Shown here piece after piece: positions 1 through 9,516 of a stretch of DNA of 64,000 nt. The translations under genes and the position numbers were made by a program. The first letter of the stretch is position 1; every line of letters begins with the position of its first letter. The notes below the pieces were generated by a model, which worked only from the letters and a program-made list of their open reading frames with translations, was not told the origin of the DNA and searched no databases. Location: the NCBI RefSeq assembly GCF_029688625.1, contig NZ_JARULC010000001.1, forward strand, positions 372,001 through 436,000. Reading direction: 5' to 3'. Source of the stretch: Qipengyuania marincola. Its GTDB lineage: Bacteria; Pseudomonadota; Alphaproteobacteria; Sphingomonadales; Sphingomonadaceae.

Positions 1-1302
1 ATCTTCCAGAAGGTCCGCGACGCCGAGCGCGAGCGCCAGTTCGAGGAATTCAAGGACCGCGCCGGCGAAGTCATCACCGGGGTCATCAAGTCGGTCGAAT
101 TCGGCCATGTGATCGTGAACCTGGGCCGCGCCGAAGGCGTCATCCGCCGCGATCAGCAGATCCCGCGCGAAGCCGCCCGTGTCGGCGAGCGTGTCCGCGC
201 GCTGATCACCAAGGTGGAACGCAACAATCGCGGCCCGCAGATCTTCCTCAGCCGCGCGCATCCCGATTTCATGCGCAAGCTGTTCGCGCAGGAAGTGCCC
301 GAAATCTACGACGGCATCATCGAGATCAAGGCCGCCGCCCGCGATCCGGGCAGCCGCGCCAAGATCGGCGTCATCAGCCACGACAGCAGCATCGATCCGG
401 TCGGCGCCTGCGTCGGCATGAAGGGCAGCCGCGTTCAGGCCGTCGTGCAGGAACTGCAGGGCGAGAAGATCGACATCATCCCCTGGTCGGAAGACGGCGC
501 GACCTTTATCGTCAACGCGCTGCAGCCGGCCACCGTCAGCCGCGTCGTGCTCGACGAGGAAGAGGGACGCATCGAAGTCGTCGTGCCCGATGACCAGCTC
601 AGCCTCGCCATCGGCCGCCGCGGCCAGAACGTGCGTCTCGCCAGCCAGCTGACCGGCAACCAGATCGACATCATGACCGAGGAAGAAGCCTCGGAGAAGC
701 GCAGCAAGGAATTTGCCGAGCGCTCCAAGATGTTCGAAGAAGAGCTCGACGTCGACGAAACACTCTCGCAGCTGCTCGTCGCCGAAGGCTTCGCCGAGCT
801 CGAGGAAGTCGCCTATGTCGAGCTCGAGGAACTCGCCTCGATCGAAGGCTTCGACGAGGAACTCGCCGAGGAACTTCAGAGCCGCGCGCAGGAAGCGATC
901 GAGCGCCAGGAAGCCGCGCATCGCGAGGCCCGCCGCGAGCTTGGTGTCGAGGACGATCTCGCCGAATTGCCGCACCTGACCGAAGCCATGCTGGTCACGC
1001 TCGGCAAGGCCGGGATCAAGACGCTGGACGACCTCGCCGATCTGGCGACCGACGAACTTATCCAGAAAAAGCGCGAAGCCCCGCGTCGCCGCAACAACGC
1101 CGATGGTCCGCCCATGCGCCGCCCCTCGGTGCGCGAGCAGGACAAGGGCGGTGTGCTTGGCGAATACGGCCTGAGCGAAGAACAGGGCAACGAGATTATC
1201 ATGGCTGCCCGCGCGCACTGGTTCGACGACGAGGAGCCTGCAGCGGCGCCCGCCGACGATACCGCAACCCAGGAGGCCGCCGATGCGGACTCCACCCAAT
1301 GA
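1..1302 (+). CDS. nusA: Transcription termination/antitermination factor NusA (5' end missing)
   Basis: NusA binds RNA polymerase and nascent RNA and modulates pausing, termination and antitermination. The gene enters from the left edge: the reading frame is open from base 1, so about 433 C-terminal codons are present and the N-terminal polymerase-binding domain is mostly outside. Visible in order are the S1 domain (GVIKSVEFGHVIVNLGRAEG), two KH domains (VGACVGMKGSRVQ and LSLAIGRRGQNVRLAS, both with the GxxG loop), then two acidic helix-hairpin-helix repeats (around AEGFAELEEVAYVE and ALVTLGKAG-like LVTLGKAGIKTLDDLADL). A basic insert near KKREAPRRRNN and an Ala/Asp-rich tail end the protein. 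It overlaps the following ylxR gene by 20 bases, the usual nusA-ylxR-infB arrangement. Identification is firm. Confidence 0.97.
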   Translation: MFQKVRDAERERQFEEFKDRAGEVITGVIKSVEFGHVIVNLGRAEGVIRRDQQIPREAARVGERVRALITKVERNNRGPQIFLSRAHPDFMRKLFAQEVPEIYDGIIEIKAAARDPGSRAKIGVISHDSSIDPVGACVGMKGSRVQAVVQELQGEKIDIIPWSEDGATFIVNALQPATVSRVVLDEEEGRIEVVVPDDQLSLAIGRRGQNVRLASQLTGNQIDIMTEEEASEKRSKEFAERSKMFEEELDVDETLSQLLVAEGFAELEEVAYVELEELASIEGFDEELAEELQSRAQEAIERQEAAHREARRELGVEDDLAELPHLTEAMLVTLGKAGIKTLDDLADLATDELIQKKREAPRRRNNADGPPMRRPSVREQDKGGVLGEYGLSEEQGNEIIMAARAHWFDDEEPAAAPADDTATQEAADADSTQ

Positions 1303-2002
1303 GCGCCTGACGTCCGACATCGCCGACACGCCCAAGGCACGGAACGCTTCCGAGCCCGGCAAGGCCTGCCCGGAACGCCGATGCATCCTGACGGGTGAAA
1401 CGCAGCCGCGGCAAACCTTGCTGCGGCTGGCCGTCTCGCCGTCGGGTCTTGTCCTGCCCGATGCGCAGGAAAAGGCGCCGGGTCGCGGGGCCTGGGTGTG
1501 CAGCGAGCGCGCAGCGATCGAGACTGCGCAAGGCAATGGCAAGTTGAAGGCGGGCCTGGCGCGCGCCTTCAAGACCGGCGACCTCGAGATCCCCGAAGAG
1601 CTGCCACAGATGGTGGAAGATGCGCTGACCCGCGTCGTCCTCGACCGGCTGGGGCTCGAAATGCGCGTCGGGCACCTTATGTTGGGCACCCAGCGCATTG
1701 CCGAAACGGCGCGGGCAGGGGGCGTGGCGCTGCTGTGCCATGCGAGCGATGCGAGCGAGGACGGGCGCAAGAAGCTCGACCAGGCATGGCGCGTCGGACG
1801 CGAGATGGAAGGATCGGGCGAGCGGGGACTTATCCTGCCACTGGACCGCGACGCATTGTCTGTGGCATTGGGCCGCGACAATGTCGTTCATCTGGCGCTG
1901 GCCGATGATGCTGCAGCCGCGCGAGTGCTCAAGCCCCTTGTGCGCCTCATGCTTTACATGGGGCACGATGTGCCCGCCGAACACAGGCGCGCGGAGGCCT
2001 GA
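1283..2002 (+). CDS. YlxR/DUF448 RNA-binding protein fused to an L7Ae-like domain
   Basis: This 239-residue protein has the YlxR (DUF448) fold at residues about 28-75, seen as CPERRCILTGE and the GRGAWV loop, which is the nucleic-acid-binding segment of the family. The C-terminal part (about 100-230, with LGLEMRVGHLMLGTQ and LCHASDASEDGRKK) resembles the L7Ae/YlxQ-type RNA-binding domain, so it is the two-domain alphaproteobacterial form. It starts at an ATG inside the end of nusA and precedes infB, so it is probably translationally coupled to nusA. The family is a putative partner of translation or RNase P; the exact role here is not shown by the sequence. Confidence 0.88.
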   Translation: MRTPPNERLTSDIADTPKARNASEPGKACPERRCILTGETQPRQTLLRLAVSPSGLVLPDAQEKAPGRGAWVCSERAAIETAQGNGKLKAGLARAFKTGDLEIPEELPQMVEDALTRVVLDRLGLEMRVGHLMLGTQRIAETARAGGVALLCHASDASEDGRKKLDQAWRVGREMEGSGERGLILPLDRDALSVALGRDNVVHLALADDAAAARVLKPLVRLMLYMGHDVPAEHRRAEA

Positions 2003-2060
2003 CCGGGCCGCGCATGCCGGATGACGATTTGAACGATTGAACGAAGAGAAACGAGCTAGA

Positions 2061-4565
2061 ATGAGCGACGACGACAAGAAACCGGCCCGTAAACCGCTGA
2101 CCCTGAAGGGTGCGCAGCCTGGCGAGGTCAAGCAGACCTTCAGCCACGGCCGCACCAACAAGGTTGCGGTCGAGGTCAAGCGCCGCCGCAAGCTCGTGAA
2201 ACCGGGTGAGGCAGCAGCGCCTGCGCCCGCTCCGGTACCCGAACCGGCTCCGGCACCCGCGCCGGCTCCCGCACCCGCGGCGAAAAAGCCGGCGCCGAAA
2301 AAGGCGCCCGCGGGCGAGACCCCTCAGGAACGCGTAGCCCGCCTCCAGCGCGAGGCCGAGGAAGAGCGTCTGCGCCTGACCGAGGAAGCGCGCAAGCGCG
2401 AGGAAAGCGAAGCCAAGCAGGCTGCCGAGGACGAGAAGAAGCGCGCCGAGGAAAACAAGAAGGCAGAGGCCGAGGCCGCGAAGAAGGCCAAGGAAGACGC
2501 CAAGAAACCGAAGGAAGAACCGGCCGAGGAAGCGCCCGCCGAGGATACCGACACCGACACTCCGGCCCCCGCGCCGCGCCGGTTCACGCCGGTCGCGCGT
2601 CCCGAGCCGAAGAAGCCCGAGCGCAAGAAGAAGGAAGATAAACCCGCCCGCGGCGCGGAAAAGCCGGACAAGCGCCGTTCGGGCAAGCTATCCGTCAAGA
2701 AGGCTCTCAACGAGGACGAGGGTCGTCGTGCCCGCAGCCTCGCCGCGCTCAAGCGTGCTCGCGAGAAGGAACGCCGCATGCAGGGCGGCGGCTCCAACAA
2801 GCCACGCGAGAAGCAGGTCCGCGACGTGGTGGTCCCCGAAGCGATTACCGTCGGCGAACTGGCCAAGCGCATGGGCGAGAAGGGCGCCGACCTGGTGAAG
2901 GAGCTGTTCAATCTCGACATGATGGTCACCGTCAACCAGACGATCGACCAGGATACTGCGGAACTGCTGGTCGAGCAGTTCGGCCACAATATCGAGAAGG
3001 TGTCCGAAGCCGATGTGGACATTCAGGCCGAAGAGGATGTCGATCCGGAAGAGACGCTGAAGCCGCGTCCGCCGGTCGTCACCATCATGGGCCATGTCGA
3101 TCACGGTAAGACCAGCCTGCTCGACGCGCTTCGCGGCGCCAATGTCGTCAAGGGCGAAGCCGGCGGCATCACGCAGCATATCGGCAGCTACCAGGTAAAG
3201 ACGAAGGGTGGCGACGCCATCACCTTCCTCGATACGCCGGGCCACGCCGCTTTCACCGAAATGCGCCAGCGCGGTGCCAATGTGACCGACATCGTCGTGC
3301 TGGTTGTGGCTGCCGACGACGGCATCATGCCGCAGACGATCGAGGCCATCAATCACACCAAGGCCGCCGGCGTCCCGATGATCGTTGCGATCAACAAGAT
3401 GGACAAGCCCGAAGCCAATCCGGACAACATCCGCAACCGCCTGCTCGAACACGAGGTCATCGTGGAGAAGATGTCTGGCGATGTGCAGGATGTGGAAATC
3501 TCCGCCAAGGAGAAGACCGGCCTGGACGAGCTGCTCGAAAAGATCGCGCTGCAGGCCGAACTGCTCGAACTCAGGGCCAATCCCGACCGTATGGCGGAAG
3601 CAACCGTTATCGAAGCCCAGCTCGACAAGGGCCGCGGCCCGGTGGCGACCGTGCTCATCACGCGCGGCACGCTGGAGCGGGGCAACACCTTCGTGGTCGG
3701 CACGCAGAGCGGCCGTGTCCGCGCGATCGTCGACGATCACGGCAAGCAGATCAAGAAAGCCGGACCCTCCATGCCGGTCGAGGTCCTCGGCCTCGGCGGC
3801 GTGCCGAGCGCAGGCGATGTGCTGACAGTGGTCGAGAACGAGCAGCGCGCCCGCGAAGTGGCCGAATACCGCCAGGAAAAGGCAACCGAGAAGCGCACCG
3901 CGCTGGCGCCGACCAGCTTCGATACGATGTTCAATAACCTCGCATCGGACCTCGTCGAATTCCCCGTGCTGGTGAAGGCCGATGTGCAGGGTTCGGTCGA
4001 AGCGATCACGACCGCGCTGCACAATCTCGGCAACGACCTGATCAAGGTCCGCGTGCTGCACGCAGGCGTGGGTGCGATCACCGAAAGCGATGTGCAGCTG
4101 GCGGCCGCGTCCAACGCGCCGATCATCGGCTTCAACGTGCGCCCGAATGCCAAGGCCCGTGAACTGGTGAAGCGCGACGGTGTGGAGATGAAGTATTACG
4201 ACGTCATCTATCACCTGACCGAGGAAATCGCGAAGGAGATGGCAGGCGAGCTGGGTCCGGAGCGGATCGAGAACGTCGTCGGCCGTGCCGCGGTCAAGGA
4301 AGTGTTCCGCTCGGGCAAGAAGGACAAGGCGGCCGGCCTGCTGGTCGAGGAAGGCGTCATCCGCAAGGGGCTGCACGCACGCCTCACGCGGGACGACGTC
4401 ATCGTCTCGGCCACCACGATCGCCTCGCTGCGCCGTTTCAAGGACGACGTGGACGAAGTCCGCGCAGGTCTCGAATGCGGTGTGGTCCTTGCCGACACCA
4501 ACGACATCCAGCCGGGCGATCAGCTCGAGGTGTTCGAGGTCGAGGAGCGTGAACGCACGCTGTGA
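2061..4565 (+). CDS. infB: Translation initiation factor IF-2
   Basis: IF-2 is the GTPase that delivers initiator tRNA to the ribosome. The ATG at 2061 is preferred over an in-frame TTG at 2037 because it gives the usual start [11 protein letters not shown] and follows a purine-rich stretch; the protein is 834 residues. The N-terminal third is disordered and compositionally biased: a Pro-Ala run (codons around 2217-2280), then a Glu/Lys/Ala-rich predicted coiled coil, then an Arg/Lys-rich stretch. A conserved IF2_N segment follows ([20 protein letters not shown]). The G domain starts near residue 340 with GHVDHGKTS, then DTPGH and NKMDKP, and domains II-IV fill the remainder. It ends overlapping the next start in a GTGA. 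Certain assignment. Confidence 0.98.
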   Translation: MSDDDKKPARKPLTLKGAQPGEVKQTFSHGRTNKVAVEVKRRRKLVKPGEAAAPAPAPVPEPAPAPAPAPAPAAKKPAPKKAPAGETPQERVARLQREAEEERLRLTEEARKREESEAKQAAEDEKKRAEENKKAEAEAAKKAKEDAKKPKEEPAEEAPAEDTDTDTPAPAPRRFTPVARPEPKKPERKKKEDKPARGAEKPDKRRSGKLSVKKALNEDEGRRARSLAALKRAREKERRMQGGGSNKPREKQVRDVVVPEAITVGELAKRMGEKGADLVKELFNLDMMVTVNQTIDQDTAELLVEQFGHNIEKVSEADVDIQAEEDVDPEETLKPRPPVVTIMGHVDHGKTSLLDALRGANVVKGEAGGITQHIGSYQVKTKGGDAITFLDTPGHAAFTEMRQRGANVTDIVVLVVAADDGIMPQTIEAINHTKAAGVPMIVAINKMDKPEANPDNIRNRLLEHEVIVEKMSGDVQDVEISAKEKTGLDELLEKIALQAELLELRANPDRMAEATVIEAQLDKGRGPVATVLITRGTLERGNTFVVGTQSGRVRAIVDDHGKQIKKAGPSMPVEVLGLGGVPSAGDVLTVVENEQRAREVAEYRQEKATEKRTALAPTSFDTMFNNLASDLVEFPVLVKADVQGSVEAITTALHNLGNDLIKVRVLHAGVGAITESDVQLAAASNAPIIGFNVRPNAKARELVKRDGVEMKYYDVIYHLTEEIAKEMAGELGPERIENVVGRAAVKEVFRSGKKDKAAGLLVEEGVIRKGLHARLTRDDVIVSATTIASLRRFKDDVDEVRAGLECGVVLADTNDIQPGDQLEVFEVEERERTL

Positions 4566-4984
4566 GCGCGAATACCGAGAGACCACATAACCGGGGGGCG
4601 GCGCATGCCGACCTCATGGGCGTGGAATTCGACAGCTTCGATGCGGAGCGTGAGGAGATCACGCTCCGCTTCAATGCCCCGGACAGTTTCATTACCCCGC
4701 GCGGCAGCGTGCAGGGCGGACTGGTCGCGGGCTTCCTCGACGAAGTGATGGGCTGGGCGCATGTCTGGGCGACCGACCATGCGGAGGCGCCGCTCAATCT
4801 CGACATCACCATGACGCTGCTCCGCCCGGTCATGGCCGGGCCGCTGGTCGGCAAGGGCCGCGTCATCCGGCGCGGGCGGCGGGTGATCTTCCTTGAAGGC
4901 GAATTATTCGACGAGGACGGCAATCTGCTTGCGCGTTCGACCAGCACCGCGATCCCCACGCCGAGGCCGGGAAGCGAGGCGTGA
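4562..4984 (+). CDS. PaaI-family hotdog thioesterase
   Basis: A 140-residue single-domain hotdog protein. The family signature is visible around residues 46-62 (PRGSVQGGLVAGFLDEV), where the Gly-rich segment and following acidic helix carry the acyl-CoA thioesterase site of the PaaI/YbgC-like class. It starts with GTG overlapping the stop of infB and ends with a GTGA overlap into the next gene, so it is cotranslated with infB. The substrate is not evident. Its insertion between infB and rbfA is not part of the canonical operon and may be lineage specific. Confidence 0.82.
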   Translation: MSANTERPHNRGAAHADLMGVEFDSFDAEREEITLRFNAPDSFITPRGSVQGGLVAGFLDEVMGWAHVWATDHAEAPLNLDITMTLLRPVMAGPLVGKGRVIRRGRRVIFLEGELFDEDGNLLARSTSTAIPTPRPGSEA

Positions 4985-5523
4985 CCACGCGGCTCGCGCT
5001 GCTCGGTAGCATCAATGTCGGCGGCAACCGGGTGAAAATGGCCGATCTGCGCGAGCGACTGGCGGCCGATGGCTTCGACCAGGTCGAGACAGTCGCTGCG
5101 AGCGGAAACGTCATCCTGTCGAGCGATGAAAGCGAGGTAGACCTTGCCGCCCGCATCGCCACCGTCATCCAGCGCGAGTTCGGCATTGCAGGCTTCGTCG
5201 TCGTCAGGACCCTGGCCGAGGTGCGCTCGGCCATTGAGGACAACCCCTTCCACGGCGACGGGTCGGACAAGATGGTCCACAGCATCTTCCTGCCACGCGA
5301 GCCGGACCAAGGTGGGTTCGAAGCCCTGCTGCAGGCACATCGCGATCGCGGCGCCGACCGGCTCGCATTGGGCGACCGCGTGCTCTATCTCGACTACGTA
5401 GACGGCGTCGGCGTGTCGGACCTGACCGGACGCTTCATCGAAAAACGCCTCGGCTGCCGGGGCACGGCGCGCAACATGACGTCGCTCAAACGAATACTTG
5501 CGAAAATGGAAGAGTTCGCCTGA
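4981..5523 (+). CDS. DUF1697 family protein
   Basis: A 180-residue protein of the DUF1697 family, recognised from the N-terminal [21 protein letters not shown] and the C-terminal region with [18 protein letters not shown], both highly conserved in this family. No enzyme function is established for the family. It begins at a GTG overlapping the thioesterase stop and its own stop overlaps the rbfA start (TGATG), so all three are translationally coupled. No signal peptide or membrane segment is present, so it is cytoplasmic. Confidence 0.85.
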   Translation: MTTRLALLGSINVGGNRVKMADLRERLAADGFDQVETVAASGNVILSSDESEVDLAARIATVIQREFGIAGFVVVRTLAEVRSAIEDNPFHGDGSDKMVHSIFLPREPDQGGFEALLQAHRDRGADRLALGDRVLYLDYVDGVGVSDLTGRFIEKRLGCRGTARNMTSLKRILAKMEEFA

Positions 5524-5924
5524 TGGCAAAGCACCAGCATTCCACCCCCGAACAGCAGTCGGTCCGCGTCCTCAAGGTGGGCGAACGGGTGCGGCATATC
5601 CTGTCCGAACTACTCGCGCGCGGCGAGGCGCATGATGATGTGCTGCGCGCCTCGAACATCTCCGTCACCGAGGTGCGGATGACGCCCGACCTGCGCAATG
5701 CGAAGGCCTATGTGAAACCGCTCTTGGGGCAGGACGAGGCGCAGGTGCTCAAGGCGCTGCGCACGAATACCGCCTTCTTCCAGAAGGAAGTCGCCAAGCG
5801 GCTGGGCCTGAAGTTCGCGCCGAAGCTGTCGTTCCAGCCGGACGAGAGCTTCGACGAGGCGGACCGGATCGAGCGGCTGCTGAACGACCCCAAGGTCGCC
5901 CGCGATCTCGACGACGAAGAGTAG
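5523..5924 (+). CDS. rbfA: 30S ribosome-binding factor RbfA
   Basis: RbfA binds the immature 30S subunit and helps 16S rRNA 5'-end maturation. The 133-residue protein has the expected single KH-like domain: [25 protein letters not shown] start (here [16 protein letters not shown]), the strand [19 protein letters not shown], and [18 protein letters not shown] near the end. The length is normal. In most bacteria truB follows directly; here the next gene is a convergent transporter and truB lies 3.6 kb away. Confidence 0.96.
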   Translation: MAKHQHSTPEQQSVRVLKVGERVRHILSELLARGEAHDDVLRASNISVTEVRMTPDLRNAKAYVKPLLGQDEAQVLKALRTNTAFFQKEVAKRLGLKFAPKLSFQPDESFDEADRIERLLNDPKVARDLDDEE

Positions 5925-5927
5925 CGG

Positions 5928-7574
5928 CTACTCCATGATCGCGGGGGCTGCCGGCGTTGCCATCTCCGGCAGCGCGTAGCCTACCGGCGCGTCCGGTCCC
6001 AGCGGGATGCCGAGGTAGAACCACAGCACGATCAGCACCGTGCCCGAGACCAGCAGCCAGATCGAGTAGGGGATCATCATCGCAGTCAGGCTGCCGAGGC
6101 CGAAATCCTTCTGCCAGCGTTGCGCGAAGACCAGGATCAGCGGGAAGTAGACCATCAGCGGAGTGATGATGTTGGTCGCGCTGTCGCCCACGCGATAGGC
6201 TGCCGTCGCGCCTTCCGGGCTGATGCCGAGCAACATGAGCATCGGCACGAGGATCGGCGCGAGCAGCGCCCATTTGGCGCTCGCCGAACCCACGAACAGG
6301 TTCAGCAGACCGGTGAACAGGACCATCAGGCCGAGCACCAGCGGCAGCGGCAGGCCGGTCGACTGGATCGCCGCCGCACCATGCACCGCGCTGATCAGGC
6401 CGAGGTTCGACCAGCCGAACATCGCCACGAAATGCGCCGCAGCGAAGGCGAGGACGAGGTAATAGCCCATGTCCTTCATGCTCTCGGCCATCATTTCCAC
6501 GAGGTCGCGGTGCGATTTGATCTTGCCGGTCGCACGGCCATAGGCCCAGCCGGTCAGCAGGAAGAGCAGGAAGAACGCCGCCACGAGGCTGCGATAGAGC
6601 GGCGCGAGCTGGGTGTGGATCGAACAATCCGCAGCCGGCACCGCTTCACACGCCGCCTCGTCGACCAGCGGAGTGCCGGGCGCGAACACCATCAGCAGCC
6701 AGAGTCCGACCACGAACAGCGCCGCCAGCCCCGCATGGCGCAGGCCCTTGGAGGCAAGCTCGCCGGATTCCTCGGCCGGGTCGGGGCTCATATCGTCGGC
6801 CTGCAAGCCGGCGGTCGCGCCGCCCTTCCACGGGCCGAGGCGGGGTTCGATGATCTTGTCGGTGACGTACCAGATGATCGGCAGGAACAGGAAGGTCATT
6901 GCGCTGATGAAGAACCAGTTGCCCGCGATATTCGCGGTCCAGGCCGGGTCGAGTGCGCTGACCTCCACCGCTTCCTGGGTAATGCCGAACAGCAGTGCAT
7001 CGAGCTGGCCGGGCGAGACATTGGCCGAGAAGCCGCCCGACACGCCAGCGAAGGCCGCGGCTATCCCTGCCAGCGGATGGCGTCCCGCAGCGGCGAAGAG
7101 TATGCCGGCGAGCGGGATGAGAACCACGTAACCTGCATCGGCGGCATGATTGCCGAGCATGGCCACCAGCGCAACGACCGGTGTGAGCAGCGCCTTGGGC
7201 GCGCTCTTGACAGCTTTCGACATGCCGGCCGCGAAAAAGCCGGACCGTTCGGCGACGCCCGCACCCAGCATCACGACCAGCACATATCCCAGCGGGTGGA
7301 AGTGGGTAAAGGTCGTGGGCATCTCGACCCACAGCCGCTGGATGTTCTCGGGCGACAGCAGGCTGACCGCCTCGATCCGCTGGGCCGTGCCCGTCGCTTC
7401 GTCGATCGCGGTGGGGTGCAGTGCCGACACGCCCGAGACCGCCGCCAGGATCGAGACCGCCACTAGCGCAAGGATCAGGTAGAAGAAGATGAAGACCGGA
7501 TCGGGCAATTTGTTGCCGGTCCGCTCGACCCACCCCAGAATGCCGTCCTGTGTGCTTGCCGCCGCTGTCGCCAC
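5928..7574 (-). CDS. AbgT-family transporter (p-aminobenzoyl-glutamate/antimetabolite type)
   Basis: A 548-residue polytopic inner-membrane protein of the AbgT family. Features are the N-terminal WVERTGNKLPDPVFIFFYL, the GHPL-like FHPLGYVLVVMLGAGVAERSGFF segment, ANVSPGQLD in the re-entrant region, and GDSATNIITPLMVYFPLIL near the C-terminus, all hallmarks of this family. Characterised members import p-aminobenzoyl-glutamate (a folate breakdown product) or export sulfonamides. It is convergent with rbfA (3-base gap) and divergent from thymidine kinase. No hydrolase genes (abgA/abgB) lie beside it, so import versus export cannot be decided here. Confidence 0.9.
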   Translation of the reverse strand: MATAAASTQDGILGWVERTGNKLPDPVFIFFYLILALVAVSILAAVSGVSALHPTAIDEATGTAQRIEAVSLLSPENIQRLWVEMPTTFTHFHPLGYVLVVMLGAGVAERSGFFAAGMSKAVKSAPKALLTPVVALVAMLGNHAADAGYVVLIPLAGILFAAAGRHPLAGIAAAFAGVSGGFSANVSPGQLDALLFGITQEAVEVSALDPAWTANIAGNWFFISAMTFLFLPIIWYVTDKIIEPRLGPWKGGATAGLQADDMSPDPAEESGELASKGLRHAGLAALFVVGLWLLMVFAPGTPLVDEAACEAVPAADCSIHTQLAPLYRSLVAAFFLLFLLTGWAYGRATGKIKSHRDLVEMMAESMKDMGYYLVLAFAAAHFVAMFGWSNLGLISAVHGAAAIQSTGLPLPLVLGLMVLFTGLLNLFVGSASAKWALLAPILVPMLMLLGISPEGATAAYRVGDSATNIITPLMVYFPLILVFAQRWQKDFGLGSLTAMMIPYSIWLLVSGTVLIVLWFYLGIPLGPDAPVGYALPEMATPAAPAIME

Positions 7575-7677
7575 TGCCTGATCCCCGTAATCGCGTTCCT
7601 GGTGGTCCGTGCGACCATCCCCGATCGTGTCTGACGTCCTCCTTAACAGGCTCTCCTGCCGAGGCTAGAGCGTGGCG

Positions 7678-8256
7678 ATGGCGAAGCTCTATTTCTATTA
7701 TGCGAGCATGAATGCGGGAAAAAGCTCCACGCTGCTGCAGACCGCTTTCAATTATGGCGAGCGCGGAATGCGGGTGTCGCTGTGGACGGCCGCGCTCGAC
7801 GATCGACCCGGCTTCGGTGCCATATCCAGCCGCATCGGCCTCGCCAGCGATGCGCACAGATTCGAGCACGACACTGATATCGAAGCCCGCGTGCTGGCCG
7901 ATCATGGAGAAGACCCGATCGCCTGCGTGCTGGTGGACGAGGCGCAATTTCTGAGGCGCGAGCAGGTCTGGCAGCTTGCGCGGCTGGCCGATGACGCCGG
8001 CATTCCCGTGCTCTGCTACGGCCTGCGGACCGACTTCCAGGGCGAGCTGTTCCCCGGCTCCGCAGCCCTGCTCGGCCTGGCGGACAAGCTGGTGGAGATG
8101 AAGGCGGTGTGCGATTGCGGTCGCAAGGCCACGATGAACCTGAGGGTCGACGAACACGGCAAGGCGGTAAGCCAGGGCGCGCAGACCGAGATCGGCGGCA
8201 ACGATCGCTATGTCGCCATGTGCCGCAAGCATTTTCGCGAAGCGCTGGCGGGGTAG
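7678..8256 (+). CDS. tdk: Thymidine kinase (type II)
   Basis: Phosphorylates thymidine to dTMP with ATP in the salvage pathway. The ATG at 7678 gives [17 protein letters not shown], matching the N-terminus of the enterobacterial enzyme better than the GTG six bases upstream. The P-loop is MNAGKS; the Walker-B-like VLVDEAQFL carries the catalytic Glu region. The zinc site is present as CDCG near residue 145 plus MCRKHF near the end. At 192 residues it is of normal length. It lies divergent from the abgT-like gene, and a GrpB-family gene follows on the same strand. Confidence 0.96.
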   Translation: MAKLYFYYASMNAGKSSTLLQTAFNYGERGMRVSLWTAALDDRPGFGAISSRIGLASDAHRFEHDTDIEARVLADHGEDPIACVLVDEAQFLRREQVWQLARLADDAGIPVLCYGLRTDFQGELFPGSAALLGLADKLVEMKAVCDCGRKATMNLRVDEHGKAVSQGAQTEIGGNDRYVAMCRKHFREALAG

Positions 8257-8275
8257 AATGGAGCAGGAGGTTCCA

Positions 8276-8818
8276 ATGCCGCACGACCCGCGATGGGCAG
8301 GGGTGTTCGAGCGTGAACGTGCCACATTGGCGCGCGCGCTGGCAGTTTCCGCAACATGTATCCACCACATCGGCAGCACTGCCGTTCCGGGCATTCTCGC
8401 GAAGCCCATCATCGATATCCTCGTCGAAGCGCAGGCGCTCGATCATCTGGATGCGGCGACATCGGCGATGGAAGGGCTGGGCTACGAGGTCATGGGCGAA
8501 TTCGGCATCGCGGGGCGGCGCTATTTTCGCAAGTCCAGCAAGACCGGCATTCGGCTGGTCCATGTCCACGGCTTTCTGAAAGGCTCCCCTGGTGCCATCC
8601 GCCATCTCGCCTTTCGCGATTTCCTGCTGGAAAATCCCGACGTCGCGCAAAACTATTCCAGGCTGAAACAGCGCGCTCTCGCCGATTGGCGCGGAATGGA
8701 CGCCTATATCGCGGGCAAGGCGCAATTCGTTCAGGCGACCGAGATGCTGGCACTCGAGTGGTACGGGGCGAATGCGAGCGGCAGCGCCTTTAACCCGGGC
8801 TCCCGGACCACCATCTAG
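8276..8818 (+). CDS. GrpB family protein (UPF0157 nucleotidyltransferase fold)
   Basis: A 180-residue protein of the GrpB/UPF0157 family, which adopts a nucleotidyltransferase-like fold of unknown substrate. Conserved motifs are HHIGSTAVPGILAKPIIDILV near residues 25-45 and the later LAFRDFL(L)ENP. The start was set at 8276 because an AGGAGG (8265-8270) sits five bases upstream; the longer in-frame ATG options at 8210 and 8258 would overlap or ignore this site. It follows tdk by 19 bases and is probably cotranscribed with it. Confidence 0.88.
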   Translation: MPHDPRWAGVFERERATLARALAVSATCIHHIGSTAVPGILAKPIIDILVEAQALDHLDAATSAMEGLGYEVMGEFGIAGRRYFRKSSKTGIRLVHVHGFLKGSPGAIRHLAFRDFLLENPDVAQNYSRLKQRALADWRGMDAYIAGKAQFVQATEMLALEWYGANASGSAFNPGSRTTI

Positions 8819-8823
8819 CCGAC

Positions 8824-9516
8824 ATGACCGAAACCCTCATCCTCGCGGCAGTGCTGGTGCCCTGCCTGATTGTCGCCATCGTCTTCCACGAGGTCGCTCA
8901 TGGCTGGACGGCTCTGATGCTTGGCGATCCGACCGCTAAAGAGCAGCGCCGCCTCAGCCTCAACCCGATCCGGCATGTCGATCCCATCGGAACGATCATC
9001 GTGCCCGGCGCGCTGGCGCTGTTCGGCGGGCCGATCTTCGGCTGGGCGAAGCCGGTGCCGGTGAATGCCCGGCGTCTGAACAATCCGCGCTATGGGATGA
9101 TGGCCGTTGCGGCTGCAGGGCCGGGAACGAATATCCTGCTTGCGCTCATCGGGGCGCTGGTAATCGGCGTGGCGGCCGGACTGGCGGCCAATTGGGGCAC
9201 GCAACTGCCCGAATGGGCCCTGACCGCATTCGGCGCCTTCCTGCTGATCAACGCCTTCCTCGCCTTCTTCAACCTGCTCCCCATACCGCCCTTCGATGGC
9301 TCGCATATCGTCGGCGGGCTGATGCCGCGACGCTGGGCAAACCAGTGGCAGAAGCTGCAGGCGATGGGCATGCTGTTTTTCGTCGTTCTGATTGCCGCAA
9401 CCTGGGCCTTTCCCGACGCACGCTGGATCGAGAACACGATCCTGCCACCGGTCGAATGGATCAGCGGAATCTTCTTTTCGGTTGCCGACACGATTGCGAG
9501 CGCAGTCGGCGGATGA
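8824..9516 (+). CDS. Site-2-type zinc metalloprotease (M50 family)
   Basis: A 230-residue integral membrane protein of the compact bacterial M50B group. The zinc-binding HEVAH motif is at residues 22-26 in the first transmembrane helix, and the third metal ligand lies in the PPFDGSHIV (N/D-PxxxxDG) motif near residue 155. Hydrophobic helices before and after agree with an intramembrane protease, though this short rhomboid-like family (no PDZ domain) has no known substrate in most bacteria. It lies five bases after the GrpB-family gene and overlaps truB by an ATGA. Confidence 0.88.
   Translation: MTETLILAAVLVPCLIVAIVFHEVAHGWTALMLGDPTAKEQRRLSLNPIRHVDPIGTIIVPGALALFGGPIFGWAKPVPVNARRLNNPRYGMMAVAAAGPGTNILLALIGALVIGVAAGLAANWGTQLPEWALTAFGAFLLINAFLAFFNLLPIPPFDGSHIVGGLMPRRWANQWQKLQAMGMLFFVVLIAATWAFPDARWIENTILPPVEWISGIFFSVADTIASAVGG

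Noticed and set aside
2217-2290. Pro-Ala coding repeat in infB as a possible tandem repeat element
   Set aside because: It encodes the disordered IF-2 linker common to this group and shows no exact unit structure of independent interest.
2688-4586. 632-codon open frame antisense to infB
   Set aside because: High-GC shadow frame of a strongly conserved gene; the translation is a His/Asp/Val-rich sequence with no motif and no ribosome binding site.
6120-7466. 448-codon frame antisense to the AbgT-like gene
   Set aside because: Rich in Arg, His, Gln and Asp as expected of the complement of a membrane protein gene; not a known family.
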